A stretch of 64,000 nucleotides of DNA from Lepeophtheirus salmonis (GCF_016086655.4 NC_052135.2:21604363-21668362); one strand, 5' to 3'; positions 1 through 13,226 are shown, counted from the stretch's first letter. Made by a program: numbers and translations. Notes: a model not told the origin generated them from the sequence alone.

Positions 1-111
1 ATTAAAAGTTTTTCCCTAGAAACACTTTTGATGGGTCATCTAATTAAAATAGTTTAAATTTAAAAATGTATAAGGATCTTTATTTATTGGTGGGTACCCC
101 CCGGTATTTAT

Positions 112-130
112 CATATATATATATATATAT
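112..130. repeat. (AT)n dinucleotide repeat
   Basis: Nearly uninterrupted alternating AT for about 19 bases. A simple microsatellite; similar shorter tracts recur throughout the window. Confidence 0.85.
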
Positions 131-720
131 CATTATTGAAAGTTAATTCGAACATTCCCCTCTATGTTGTCATACATGGGACACACAATCTTTGGTTTCT
201 TTCCTTCTAAATCATCACTAGAGGCACCGGTAACATATTCAAAAGTAAGGAACTGGAGGCAATTATATGAATAGGGCGTCATATTATTATATTTCTTAAA
301 GTTTTTCTGTAATTAAGGTTACAGTAATCTTAATTACAGTAAAACTTTAATTTGCAACTTCATATACCAATAACTTATGGGTCTATGTAGTTACATATTA
401 TTCCTGGGTATTACAGTACGAAGTAAAAAATATTGGTAAATTGGGGAGTTTTTATTTTCTTGATATTTATTTAACACTAAATAGACAAAAATAATTAGTA
501 TATTTTTTTGGTAATAAATTATTGATAATGTAATTTTACTTAAACTAACTTAGAGGAACCAAATCTTTCATCCCAAATCAAATTTAACTATTTTTTTCAT
601 GAAGTATCAAACCTGCCTTTTTAAAAGTAAAATTTAACAAAAAAACTTTTTTAAATTTAATTTCATATTATCTCTGCTGCATACGATATAATATATATAT
701 ATATCTTGTATAAGAGATAA

Positions 721-987
721 CATTGGCGTAGTGGATAACTAATTTACCTCGTCTCCAAGTATCTTGGTATTATTTGTATCTCAAGTTAGTAAAGTACTTC
801 CTTGAAGGGAAAAGCTATATTCACTTTATACTCTGATTTGTTTCCCTCCCCATCTAAATTTTATAACAAATATAAATTGTGGTATTAATTTTCATTCAGG
901 GAAGTACTTTGGTAACTTTTGATACAAATCATACCAAGATAATGAGAGACAAGGAGAGTTAGCCATCAATTTTTTTACGGCGCCAAT
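721..987. repeat. Foldback element with long imperfect inverted arms
   Basis: The left arm (about 722-817) begins ATTGGCG and includes CAAGTATCTTGGTATTATTT and AAAGTACTTCC. The right arm (about 892-987) carries the reverse complement of the same order and ends CGCCAAT. Arms are roughly 90 bases with some mismatches and small indels, separated by a loop of about 75 bases. No coding potential. This is the architecture of a foldback or palindromic MITE; the family is not one I can name. Confidence 0.7.
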
Positions 988-1103
988 AAGAGTTGATCTA
1001 AGGAAGATACATTTAATTTATCTTCGTCTCTGCATTTATGTGATGTATAAACCAAATATGTACAACTAATAAGACAAGCAGATAGGGAAAAAATTAGTCA
1101 ATA

Positions 1104-1232
1104 TATGGAGACCGAAAAATTCGTCAATGATTCTATAACTATTTAATTTCTGTCTACGATCCTTGATTTTGTTCAGGACGGAAATATCAGTCCAAATCGA
1201 TCAAGTAAAAATCATTACATAAAACTCTATTG

Positions 1233-1266
<34 letters not shown>

Positions 1267-1293
1267 GTCTCAGACCGATTCTCAATACTAGTA
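1104..1293 (+). repeat. Family A MITE-like repeat, 3' part
   Basis: Carries the family A 3' half: GGAGACCGAAAAAT, then TCAGTCCAAATCGATC, then an expanded A run (1233-1263) and the end TCAGTCTCAGACCGATTCTC followed by AATACTAG. The 5' half is missing. Confidence 0.6.
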
Positions 1294-2439
1294 AAACCAA
1301 AGAAAGAGTATTACAATGAGATACGAGGGCCACAACATTCAAAATTTTATTAAGATTAGAGCTGTTCCAGAGCTGACAAAGCTACACAAAATCCACTTCA
1401 AGTTTAACTATTTTTGAGGTATTTCTTCTGGGATATATTCCTTTTGACTTACGGCTCCAGTCCAAGAATGAAGCAAGCTTGTATATCAAGTGTATATTAT
1501 TTTATCTTAGAGTATAAAAGTGTGTTATAGTTCCAACGTTAGCTAAAGGTAATAAGTTGATTGGTTCACCTTTTATAACGTAGTCTGAAAAAAATATCCT
1601 GTCTCTAGTAGTAATTTCTCGTTAATGCTTAATTTAAGGTGTAAAAAAAATCCAAATTTGACGTCATGTTATACCTCTTTGGTCGGCTGATACTTTAACT
1701 CAATCATTCGCACATATTGTTGCCTCTAGCTAACAGAATAATTTCTCTATGGTTACATCCATTACTAGTCCTATACACTCATCATCTTTAAATAAAGTTT
1801 CATAAATAGGCTCATTATGCATTGTTTTGTATATGTGACGGAAGGAAGTGAGATAGGAGGGAGGGGGGCAGATTCCTGTTAATTAATGGGGCTTAAAAGA
1901 GTCCTGCATACATACATAAATTCATCAAAGGAACTTTAATTGTACATATTGACTAAGCATTCATTCCCTTTTATAATAATGAGTAGTTAAAAGAGTAAAT
2001 GGGTAGTAATAAAAAAAATCTATTGAGTGGAATTGTTTAATAGCTTTTTCTGTAAAATTTATGTTTTTATATTAACAAAGTCACTTTAGAAATGAGGGAA
2101 ATAATTAATATTAGGAAAAGAAAAATTAAAGTGAATTTAAAGATTGAATGATCACTTTTGTTAATGGATCAGACTTTTAGTAAATTGTTTACCAGATGGA
2201 TGTGTAGAATATCACTATTATTTATATGATCCCTCTTAAGTTATTACTAAAACAAAGTAAATTATCAATTAAGAGTATAAAAAATTGGTATTTATTTGAG
2301 CATTATAATATATTTAATAAAATCATTTAAAAAAATAAATGTGACTGTTTCATTAGCCCAATCATAAGACAGGAAACTTCATTAGGGATGGCCATTCCAA
2401 ACGGTTTTAGTAATTCCGGGATTTCAGGATAATTACTAT

Positions 2440-2580
2440 ATTCGGAGTTGGTTTGTATTTATTTCCTTGCAGCTGCTTGAGGCTAATATAATAAACATCA
2501 TAACAGCTAAGCTGCTTCCATCCTAAAAAATTTTAAATTGTCAGGATGATCACGTATATTTTCGGTCTTTTTATTTTAAC
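2440..2580 (+). repeat. Family B repeat, 3' part
   Basis: Shows the family B core in order: ATTTATTTCCTT, then ACAGCTAAGCTGCT, then AAATTGTCAGGATGATCACG. The copy is divergent and lacks the 5' part. Confidence 0.6.
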
Positions 2581-2694
2581 TAGACCGGTATGACAAGTCA
2601 TATCTTATACATCTCTAGTTAAAGGCTTAAAAATATGACCTTAGACAAGTGCAAACCTTTTTGTAGTCGCAACTTGAATAGGTGTGTTTATTGC

Positions 2695-2930
2695 TTAATG
2701 CTGTTATCATTGTTCTTTCATTCTTGAGGAGGAAACTTCTAAGTATAAATTGTGTGAGCGACTCACGGAGAGAGGGACACTACAGATTGGTTGTAGAGTT
2801 ATTTGTGTAAGTCCGTGTTGAACTTGGAGTAAAGTTGAGGATCTACTCGGATTAATTCCACTCTATATCTTTCCTAGATACAAAGTGGGATTTCTGCTTA
2901 ATCCTTCCTTTCACGGATGATTTCATTATT
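2695..2930 (+). repeat. Family B repeat, 5' part
   Basis: Has the 5' family B signature CTTTCATTCTTGAGGAGG, then GTAAGTCCGTGTTGAAC and the segment matching the Ser-less 'gaggatc...ggattaattcc' track of other copies, then TAGATACAAAGTGGGATTT. It ends before the GACAGCTAAGCTGCTC core. Confidence 0.6.
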
Positions 2931-3194
2931 AACACTAATAAGAATATACGCTAGACAATCAAACCTTTTATTAAGCGTTCAGGAAAGGAGATTTGAAAAA
3001 AGTGCCCTCTTAGTGCAGGTGAGCTTATGAAGGAAGTTACCCATTTTGTAACAGATCTTAATAATAAAAAATAGATACATCCCCTTAGTCTGGCCCAGGT
3101 TTGTATGTATGTATTAGTGATGTGAGTGTTGGGCTGTGTATTTTATTTCATCACATATTAATGAAGTCTCATAAATGTTGGTTAGAATATCTAC

Positions 3195-3430
3195 TCTCAT
3201 GTCGAGGAGGGATAATTCTAAGTCTTGTTGAACTCAGAGTATAATTGAAAATCTACATCGGAGTAGTTCCAGCCTATATGTCCTTGCTATATAACGATTG
3301 AGGTTTGTGGGTTTTTTTTTAATAGGTGCTTGCAGTTAATTTAATGAAACGTCATGACAGTTAAGCTGCTCTCTTCCCCAACATTCTTCAAATTGTCAGG
3401 GTGATAACGTTGATGTTCCGTCTCTTTTTT
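3195..3430 (+). repeat. Family B repeat, nearly complete core
   Basis: Contains TAAGTCTTGTTGAACTCAG, then a degraded Thr-less middle, AATGAAACGTCATGACAG, TTAAGCTGCTCTCTTCC and AAATTGTCAGGGTGATAACG, in the order seen in the other copies. Confidence 0.65.
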
Positions 3431-4879
3431 TACTATACAGATTTCCACATACAACTATATGTCTAGGTATATAGATACGAAAGGAAGGAAGAGAAAGCCA
3501 GATCCCTTATTCAATTGTACATATAAATATACATTGTAGGTAAGTACATAAAGGATAGTAAATAAAAATAAACAAAAAAAAAAAAAAATCACAGTTTCCT
3601 GATCCAGCAGTATAAAGTACCTACAGCTTTTTTTCATAGTTAAAATATATACATAATATTATTATACGATACAAGTATAACTCAATATATGTACTATGTA
3701 TGTAATAACGAAGATAAACAAAAACGATAGCAATAATAATAATAATGGTAAACTGGCACGTGCTACATAAAGTGATTTGAAAAGAAAAGCTCAGGCGGAA
3801 TCAGAAACATAAATCTCCGCCTTCCAACTCATATAAAATCATCAAAAAAGTTGAAGGACCCCTTCTTCGGGGAGCATCCTCTATCTTAATTAAATAAATA
3901 ATAATCTCTATTGCATCAATCAACCTTTCCTCAAATAAAAAATTAGAAAAAAAATCAAAAAGCAGTTGGTGGTTGTGGGGGTTCCCAATGAAGTATTAGA
4001 CTCCATTGAAAAAAAAAAAAAATTGAAGATCTCTCAGAAATTTAACTTATTTACGCAGTGACTTTAAAAAATTGAAATGAAGGTCTTTGAGGGAATAAGA
4101 ATATCTTTCTATAAAAAATATTTTTTAGAAATAGATAAAGATATGACTTTTTTACAAAAGGTAATTAAACAAATATTAGAGGCAGTCTAGGAAAAGATGC
4201 ACAAAAAAACAATTTAAAAAAATGTATTTAATTATAATGCAAGCTCAGAAAATCAATGCTCAGCAAAGCGTTAGTGAGCTAACAATAAAAAATACAGTGT
4301 ACTTTGTTGACAGTTGTCCATGTGTATTCTTTTTTTCTCCTAATCAGTTTTCTGAAAGTTAATTGGTCGAATTAGAATGATCTCTGGATAGTTCTCAACA
4401 ATTATTGTATAATAATTCCATAGATGTGAAAAATTGACTAATTACCAACTGATTTGAGGGGTTTTTCTGTTTCTTTTCAAAGGAAAGATTGCATTATTCA
4501 ATAAAAGTTACGACGTGTTAGAGTACTAAAAACAAGAAATAGAAGTAGACAATTGACAGTTGACGAAAATATACATGATCAATCATTTTAAATATACAAG
4601 GGGGGAAGGGGGAGAGCCAAACACATGCGCAGTGTGATTAGCACACATTTTCTCATTTTCTTTTATTCAGAAATAAATTAATCTAAAATAAAAGTTGTCA
4701 AAAAAATAAAGGAGAGAAAATAAATATACGTACATAAAAAATTCAACATTTTTAATATGAAAATAAAATAATATATAAATGTTGGAAGTACTCTAATATG
4801 TGTAAGTTCGTGTCGAATATTTAAAGAGGGGGTAATATATGCATCATATCCTTCCACTGCTATTAGAGAAAATTACTAT

Positions 4880-5235
4880 TAGTGTTGGAGTTTGGTCTAA
4901 AAATTCTAGACCGTTATTAATTTTAGTGGACCGAACTAATTTGGTCCTTTCAACATAATAGGTCTAGATCGGTAGAAAAGAAAAAATCGCAATGGATATG
5001 TGTCTTTTAAAATTCTGTTTTTACTAATTCTAGAGATGAAATGTCGATGAAATCATATGTTTCATGATGAAGAAAAAAAAACTGGTCTATATATTGAGAC
5101 CAAAAAAAAAAAAAAAAAATTGGTCCACACATTGAAACAATTAAATTTCGGTCTAGGATCTGGATCGAAATATATATAGGTCCAAATCTGTCTACAAAAA
5201 TAGACTTAAGAAAGAAAAGGAAAAAAAACATCAAC
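4880..5235 (+). repeat. Family A MITE-like repeat
   Basis: Begins TAGTGTTGGAGTTTGGTCT, followed by the family A landmarks CTAGACCG, GTGGACCGAACTAATT, an A/T spacer, GGTCTATATATTGAGACC and GGTCTAGGATCTGGATCG. The 3' terminus CAACACTA is absent. A short open frame on the minus strand is a by-product of the repeat. Confidence 0.7.
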
Positions 5236-5594
5236 GACTTCGAAGCAAGGATCCACAACTAGCTAATTTATATAACCTATATTAAGTGGTCAGACAAGAG
5301 CAATTGAAAAAGCAAACGCTTGGTGCAGATGACCTATTAAACCAGTCTTCCTATTTTTTTACATTTCTAAATTTGAAAATGGATATGGCCACTTAGTGGA
5401 CTTAATTAGGTTTGATCGAATGTATTAGTGATGTGCATGTCGGCCTCTATTAAACCTTGCATCCGTTATTGTTAGTAGTTATGTCTTCTTTTTTTTAACC
5501 CATATTAATGATATATTTCTTACTAAACTAAAGTATCACCAAAACTAACATATATATAGGATAAAAAATAGAAAAATCTATCCTCATATAGGGG

Positions 5595-5960
5595 AGTTAT
5601 AAGTCCCAATCCTGTTGAACTCAGCAAAAAATAATAATGGGTGGACATGGTAGTAACTTCTTCCTATATCCTTGCTAAATACGGAGTGGGATTTGTGTTT
5701 ATTTCCTTCATCTTATAACTGCTCGGACCTAATTTAATAAAACGACATGAATGCTATGTTGTTCTTCTCCAGAGGGGCTGGTACTGTTTTTTTTGTTTTT
5801 TTTAATATAAGTGTAATACTTTTATAATAAAATTATCAGGTTATACACCCTACTTACTACTACATTTGGGTGCCGCTGCTCTTCTCCCAAACATTTGTCA
5901 AGTTGCCAGAGTAACCACGTTATTTTTCAGTCTCTTTTATTTAAGATTAAGACAAGGCAT
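5595..5960 (+). repeat. Family B repeat with internal insertion
   Basis: Carries AGTCCCAATCCTGTTGAACT, AAATACGGAGTGGGATTTG, a diverged 'gctatgttgttcttctcc' version of the core, and later TTGCCAGAGTAACCACG. Extra AT-rich sequence of about 100 bases separates the last two landmarks. Confidence 0.6.
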
Positions 5961-6609
5961 ATTTTATACGACTCTATGTATTTTAACTGCTCTATTTTAA
6001 TATAATAACAATATTAGAATTGACAAATTTATTATATGTACATGTGTAACTTGAATATATATTGAAATAGATTCAAAATGTCTTGATGCATAAAATATGT
6101 ATAATTTCATAAAATGCAAAAAACAATGAATTTACTACATTAGATGTACTTCATAAGCACAAAACACTCAGTCAAATATATCGCATCATCTCTCTTATTT
6201 ATTCTACCTCCATGTATGTGATGTGTCAATATAAAAGAAGGCTGGCATAAAAAATAAGAAATTGAGAAGAAATGCTTTTATTTTTTCTAGTTTTTGTACT
6301 CCATAAGAAAGAATTATATGAATTTTACAGGCCATTATGCAACCTTATATCAGTTAAATATTATTTGTGGGTATAGGGTTATTATAGATAAGGCTTTTAA
6401 CTTTTCATGATGCTCCTCAATTGAAATTTAAGGCCTTAAAACTTGCTGTTTTTTAATCAAAGCTAATCTATTTCTATGTTCAACAGTTTTGGTCACGACT
6501 TTCACCCAACAAATTAAAAATTGTTTTTATCCTTTAAAAAACAGAAATTATTTTAGCTTACAGATTGATTTTCACAAATAAAAATTCCAGCCTACTTTTT
6601 GTTGACATG

Positions 6610-6860
6610 TCGCAAATATTAGTCTTCTTGTTCAGCCCGGAAATCTGAGATAGGTCTAAGACCGTTACAATTTTTACTGTGGATCAAAATTATTATGTTT
6701 TTAAAGAAGTTCACTCTGTATTGGTCTCACAAAAAAATACAGTCTAGACCCATTATATAGAGGAATGGTTGATAACGTCATTTGTTTTTTAAATTGTGAA
6801 CATTGGCACAGTGACGTAAAATCAATTTGTTTGTTATTAGTTAATCTTTTTGTCTTTGTC
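6610..6860 (+). repeat. Family A MITE-like repeat, partial
   Basis: Diverged copy: AGGTCTAAGACCGTTAC, TATTGGTCTCACAAAAAAAT, AGTCTAGACCC, a TGATAACGTCAT site and ATTGTGAACATTGGC all occur in family order. Ends are not recognisable. Confidence 0.5.
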
Positions 6861-8009
6861 TTTGTCGACCCCGGGTAAAAATTTTGATCAGGGCCAACAC
6901 ACCACTAATTACATAAACAATTGTTAAGATGGAGAATTACGATGTTTATTAAATCGTAGCGTCTTATATAAAAATATCGTTGTCATCATAAAGAAAGATC
7001 CATTATTTCTATAAATGTTCTTTGTATCTGTCATTCATAATATGTCATCTATTTGAGTATTCTCATTGGAGGGGGATGTATATTGAAAATCAATCATTCT
7101 CTGTATTCAAAAAAAATAATATCAAATAATTTTTTATTATTTCTAGAAAGGATATCTTTTTATCAGCATCAAATGTTTAAGTATATACAATATAAATGAA
7201 CATTTGATACTCTGATCAATCCTCATCACTAACATTTGTTCATTAAACTATCCTGTTTTGGGCTGATATTCTAACGTATAAAGCAAGGGCCACTATAGCT
7301 TTTATTGATCTATATCAGCAGATACATTATTACCATATTGTTTATACCCTTTTTTGAGACATGGTTTTTAAGCTCACTCAATAATCACACCTTAAGTTCA
7401 TGTCAGTTCCTTAACAAAATGGTTATTCCATAGAAAATTGAGTGTTTTTATTTGGAGTTTTATTGCATAGTGTTATTAAATATAAGACACTTTAATGAAT
7501 TAAAAATATGTTATTACATCGTTAAACAATTTTATTTCCATATTGTAAATAAAAATAAACTATTTCAATAGAATATGTTATCATGGGTATGAAGTAGTAT
7601 TCATACCAACAACTATGTATTTTTTTTATTCTTAAAGTCATTTTATAAAATTTCAACTAGATTTTCTGGGAATTTTGTCTATTTGATATAAACTTTGAGC
7701 TCTCAAGATAACATCTCCTTCAATTATAATGCAACTTATAAAGTCAGTGAAAACACTCAATACTCTATACGTAGAATCCAAAGATGTTTTTAGTGATGAA
7801 AATCAATTTTAATTTATAAGGTAACCCATTTTTTTTAGTATTGGTAATCTAAATAAGTATTTTTCAATTCCTCAGCTCTGTTGTCATTATTTTTAAATTC
7901 TGTATACTTAATTTCCTTTTCTATTGCAATTATATTCAAAAAGTGATTGAATATTTGTGAGTGAATATAAATGACAAACAGTAACGTTTAGTTGCAGATT
8001 TATAATTTT

Positions 8010-8200
8010 AGGTTCTTGTTGGAGTCAGAGTGGAATTGAGGATGGACATCGGAGCCCTTCTTGCTAATGTCCTTGTTTATTTCCTTCTTCTCCTCGTCAT
8101 AGCTGACCTAATGAAATGTCATGACAGCTAAGCTGCTCTACTCCAAAACGTATTTCAAACTGTGAGGGTTGCCATATTGATTTTCGATTTTTCCTTAACA
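8010..8200 (+). repeat. Family B repeat
   Basis: Contains GGAGTCAGAGTGGAATTGAG, GATGGACATCGGAG, TGAAATGTCATGACAGCTAA, GCTGCTCTACTCC and CAAACTGTGAGGGTTGCC, a clear compact copy of family B. Confidence 0.7.
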
Positions 8201-9054
8201 TGCCCAAAATACACGCTATTTTCATATCTGGAGGTCTTTACCCCAAGACATCGGAAAAAAATAAATCGAGTGCAAATATAAATTAAGTGAACTATGGTAC
8301 TTTGGTACATACATTTACCTCAAGTAAAATAAACTGCTTCAGATACCATTTATGTTGAAAATATATTTCTGATGAGTCCTTTAAAAAAAGAACTTTCTAA
8401 ATCGACAAAATTCTTAAAACACTTCATAGTATAAATCCACACATTCAAATTTTTCTTCGATATCCTGGGGTAGAAAGATGCCTTTGAGGGGCATAAGTAC
8501 TGTTTTTCTGAACTCTTTTTTTTTTTTTTTCAATCTATGAGGGTGGGTTCATGAGTTCGGTTAAATCAAACTCTAGCATAAAAAATATAATAATGACATT
8601 TTCTTTGAGTTTGTTTAAACCTCATCACAACCAAACATGTGCTTAATCCAATTTTACCTACCTACCTTACCAATCTATCTCTTACAAAAGAATTTTTTTT
8701 ACTTTAATTTATTAAATAGTAAGTAAATATGAAATAAAAGAGAAAATTGAATTAAAACAATAAATGTATGAATGAAAAAAAATAACTTTATTTAATTATT
8801 ATTATTTTCTGATAATAAATAACTATAATGAATCAATAAATTTTTTGAAGACATTCATCACAAGTTTGTTTTAATTAAATTCTCTTTTTCAATTCATAAC
8901 TATTCTACTAGTAGTGAAATATTCTTTAATAGATACGAAAGAAAGGACAACAATAGAATATGCATTTTATATTCATTGCATATATTATTTATATAACTTT
9001 GGTTTCAAATATATTAAAACTCAATCAAATGAATATTTCTTATGTGATAAGTAG

Positions 9055-9140
9055 AACATATATGTGGTCCATCAACATAAAACTAAGCTAGAATGATTTT
9101 TCTTTCCCAAAATTGAATTTATTCTTGACAAATTATCTAC
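9055..9140 (+). repeat. Family C element, one end only
   Basis: Starts ATATGTGGTCCATCAACAT followed by AAAACTAAGCTAGAATGAT and CCAAAATTGAATT, the same order as one end of the family C elements elsewhere. The opposite end is not found within 450 bases. Confidence 0.5.
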
Positions 9141-9493
9141 AAATTTATAACATTAGTCGTCCGAATAAAAAACGAGATAAAGTTATCATTTGAAAAATCA
9201 TATCGAATCCAAATTAAGTCTCTTAAATCAAATAAATGTTCAAAACTATGAATACAATCCTTGAGTATCTTAACACCCCAACAAATTTGAATACAGACCC
9301 CATAACTGACTCAAATATGTCTCTGGAATATGTTGTTTATTGTAATTTTCTTCTTTTCTTAATCTTTGTTTAAGATTTTTGTTATGTTTACTTCGATATA
9401 AACTGGTCAAGGAGACATCATATTTTAATATGTAGTTTCTCTCATTAATTGCACGAATCAAAGAGTAAAATATAAATGGACACATTTTGAACG

Positions 9494-9646
9494 ATGTTGC
9501 CCCCGGTCAAGTTGGCCTCCTTGAAAACGAGTGAAGCAGAACTAGCCAGAAAGACAGGCTCCTCCCTCAAGAGATCCTCCAGCAATTTTAACAGCATCTT
9601 TTCCAGATTGATTTTTGAGATGCGTTATCTCACCACTAAAAATTGA
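9494..9646 (+). CDS. Unidentified 50-codon ORF in a GC-richer island
   Basis: An ATG-initiated frame of 50 codons ending in TGA sits in a segment distinctly richer in G+C than its surroundings. The predicted peptide is basic and Ser/Ala/Leu-rich, including SEAELARKTGSSLK, reminiscent in wording of small helical N-terminal domains of Rad51-type proteins; this is only an impression. No splice sites were settled on, and the opposite strand is also partly open. It may be an exon remnant, a captured gene fragment or part of an unrecognised transposon. I would not assign a function. Confidence 0.2.
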   Translation: MLPPVKLASLKTSEAELARKTGSSLKRSSSNFNSIFSRLIFEMRYLTTKN

Positions 9647-11479
9647 AAAAAAAGTAATTAGGGATAGCAGAATGGCAAAAAAAAAAGGAAAAAAAAAAAG
9701 AATGGATTACCATTTATTAAACTAATAAAAATTTGAATGTGTCAAACTTTTGGTACATACATTTACATCAAGTATAATAAAGTGCTTCAGATACCATTTA
9801 TGTAGAAAATATATTTCAAATGAGTCCTTTAAAAAAATAACTTTCTAAATGACATTATTCTTAAAATACTTCATAGTGTCCTCAAACATGCTATTTTTAA
9901 TAGAATCATCAAAATAAATTATATATCAAAACATTAAATGTAACTTTTATGTGAATGTATACCAAATGTGATTTATGGTTCACCTCTCATTCATTTTCCG
10001 TGAGGGGAAACAAATTACTAAATTTATATTTATTTGTTCTATTTGAACTCCTTATATTCTTTCTTGTTTATGGTTATGAGTGTATTTTGTACTTTTCTGA
10101 TGGTTGAATCCAATATTGTTCATGGGCCAATGAACAAAATGCAAAAAAAAAAAGAAAAAAGTTTTTTAAAACTTTCTTTTCTTTTTTTCTTTTAAATTGG
10201 ACGAAAGCCATACTATTATAACTTTTTGAAAATGAGTTTTCAAAATCTTAGTATTAATGTTTTCTTCATTTACTTCGTGGTGTTCTACTTTTTACTTTAT
10301 TTTCGTAAAAATTATGATGTAGTAAAAAAGGGGAGCCTTTTAAAAAAAGGCTCGTTTTCCTTTCACTTGCCTGTCAAGGATGAGATTTTGTGACCTGTCG
10401 ACACAAAACAATGTGTTTTCTCAAAACGAAGTATATTTTGATGTGAGTATCTTACATACGCTTACTACTCTGCAACAAATTCTTCGTTTTACTTTTGGTC
10501 TTTCACGTAACACTGATTATTTTATACTCTTTAAGAATAAAATAATAATGAGGACAGCTTTGAGAAATCAAAATAAAACCTTTTTTAAGTTCCAACTACA
10601 AAAAAAAAGTTCCCTCGTTCATTATCATATTTTTTTATCCCTGAGTATAAACATGGAAAACGAATAATATAAATATATGTACAACAAGTTGAAAGGCTTT
10701 TGAATGTGAAAGAGAGGGATTTGTGTATACCTTGAGCAAAGGTTTTTATGGCTTGATGAAGGAAGGAGCACAAAAAAGGAAATGAAAAAGCATAAACACC
10801 AAATTCCCTCTCGAGACCCATACCATTAGATAGAAATGATGCAATAAAGAGAGGGAGGAAGGAGTGTTTGTGGATGTACTCATACATTGTATGTAGATAT
10901 ATAACGAGAAGGAATGGGGAGGGAGAAATGTAATGGGACTGATTATTAATTTATGGTTCATTCCTTTGTCCAAAGACCATTCAGGGAAAAAATAGTACAA
11001 AACGAAACAAAGGGAAAGGAGAGTGTTGTGGATATAATGCACGGTGCTTCAACATAAAAACAATCAGGAAAGTTATAAATTGTGTACTCATAATCTAAAA
11101 TTGTAGCTGTAGAAAAAGATGTTTAGTTTTGTAACCCATAGAAGATAAATTATTTTTAAAGTATTATCTAATAAGACAGAATAATTGTCACTCCCATTCA
11201 ATCTCTTTTATTCATATTTATCCTTATAGTATAAAAATGATAAGAGCGATAATTATTTCCAGTATTTGTTTATCATGCAGAAACTAATCAGTACCGTTCA
11301 AAAAAAAAAAAAAAAAATGGATACAGGAAGTACCTGTACCATGATAAATTAAAAGTTGAGCAAGAATATAATAGACCCAATATATTATAGTCTCTGGGGT
11401 GGATAAATACTTCAAAGATGTAACGGAGGGGGATAAATACAAAAGTTTACTCCCCTAAAAAAGATACAAGTCATTTTTA

Positions 11480-11945
11480 CTGAATTTATTTTTTTAACAG
11501 GGTCTCCTTGTACCTCTACATACTTACCCCAGCGATGCTTCCATCTTAATAAACACGTTAAAATAGTACTCGGCGTTTTTCTCTCCAAAAGAATTATTCA
11601 CAAAGGTGATTAATTGCCTCTTCATTTGACGAAAATCCTTGCAGTTCACTGTTTGAACTATATTTTTGTTTTGGGGCGATCCACGTTTTATCAATTGTAA
11701 TTAATCAGCGTCAAAACTCAGATTTATTGCACCAACAGAGCAATACTCAATTCTATCCATTTTCACAAGAACACTGACATTCACTCAATCAAACGACTGT
11801 TACAAAACAACTGAGCGTCCAAAAGGGCTTACACTTTCGTGAGTAACTGCTGTCAACAAATTCTAGAAAGATGTGACAAGCTTTTATTTACAAGTCCTGC
11901 AATCTTCACGTAGAGATCGGAAACTTTCCAGACCACCCTCCTATA
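11480..11945 (-). mobile_element. Internally deleted mariner-like element
   Basis: Read on the minus strand, the element starts near 11945 with AGGAGGGTGGTCTGGAAAG. A 5' leader is followed by a start codon and the peptide MDRIEY, the usual opening of one mariner transposase group, which then loses frame and stops. After a short gap the frame resumes with MKRQLITFVNNSFGEKNAEY and KYVEVQGDP-like wording near 11520, which resembles the C-terminal end of mariner transposases. The whole catalytic core is missing, so this is a non-autonomous derivative. The 3' boundary is approximate. Confidence 0.6.
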
Positions 11946-13151
11946 TATATATATTCATTCCATGTAAAATTTACACTCGTTTTTATTTTATCATCTGATC
12001 TGAATTAAAATCTTGATGTCAAACTATGTATTATTGGGAAGCTTAAGAATGAATTTTCAGGTCTGTAACTCAATCCAGCTCTGAGTTCTGAGTTATTTTT
12101 TATGAATATGTTCAAAAATTGTCCTGAGCACCAATCAATACGTTTGGGATTGTAGTTCGTACAGGACTTAACAAATGAATGCAGATAATACATCATTTAA
12201 TAGCATTGGAGCTTCGTAACTCAAATATTTCTTCATTTTTTTGTCATATTATAAAAAAATACAATTCATCTCGAACATATTTTAGGATTAGAGTGGAAGT
12301 TCTATGAGCTTGTGAGATATCAGAAGTTTAATATATCATATATAAAAATGATATGTATATATAATAAAATTTCATACATAATAGGATTTATAGGTGTAAT
12401 GCTTATAAAGTGATTTTAAACCCATTCACGTCCAATTTTCTTTCTCATAAATGGTCAAAGTTATAACTTATTTAGTACCCAAAAAAATGTTTTAACTAAA
12501 TCATATATATATTTACAACCCAAAATATTAAAAATTGGATTATAAAATAGTCGGAGAATACAAAATTACTTATTGGATAGTTTTTTAAAAGTATGTTTTG
12601 ATATAAAACATAATAAGGTACATAGATAACCTTGACAGAAGATTTTTTTTAATATCCCCCCTCCTCCACTCTGAGCATCATCTAAATAAATATAAACTTC
12701 ATTTCCTTATGCTACAACATGTCTTATGTACATAAATATATAAGCACTAAGCAGTGAATATCAAATATGTAACGTCTACAAAATAAAAGAACACACATAT
12801 TTTCTCTTTTCAGTGCGTACAATATGCTTAGTTATATATATGTATATCCAACATATTTTATATTTATAGTAGATATATATATATGCATGTATTTATATCT
12901 ATAGGTATTTACCCTTCTCTAAAAAAAAATAATAATACTAACAACAAAAAAAACCGAAAATATACGAAGCATATTCAAAGAATTCTCATGTTACCATTAA
13001 TAAGTCATTTCTCTTAAAAAATAAAATACTTTTTTTGGGGGGAAATGCTTATTTCTTCCTTTCCAGGTATAAATCCTCTCTTTTTAATCAAATTTAAAAA
13101 AATCAATATTGTTTGTTCCTAAAGAATAATTCAATTTGTTTCATTTAAAAT

Positions 13152-13226
13152 TCAGCCTACAAAAAATATCTTAAGACCGAACTGAAAAAAAAAAAGATAG
13201 GTCTTGGACCGAGTCTCAACACTACT
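13152..13226 (+). repeat. Family A 3' terminus (fragment)
   Basis: Only the end of a family A copy is present: TTAAGACCGAACTG, GGTCTTGGACCGAGTCTC and AACACTA. It lies directly before a second, nearly complete copy, suggesting two insertions at neighbouring TA sites or a tandem arrangement. Confidence 0.65.

Noticed and set aside
10380..11042. Overlapping open frames of 95-100 codons on both strands
   Set aside because: Mutually overlapping frames of AT-driven composition (Phe/Ser/Tyr runs), no splice signals of note and no recognisable domain.
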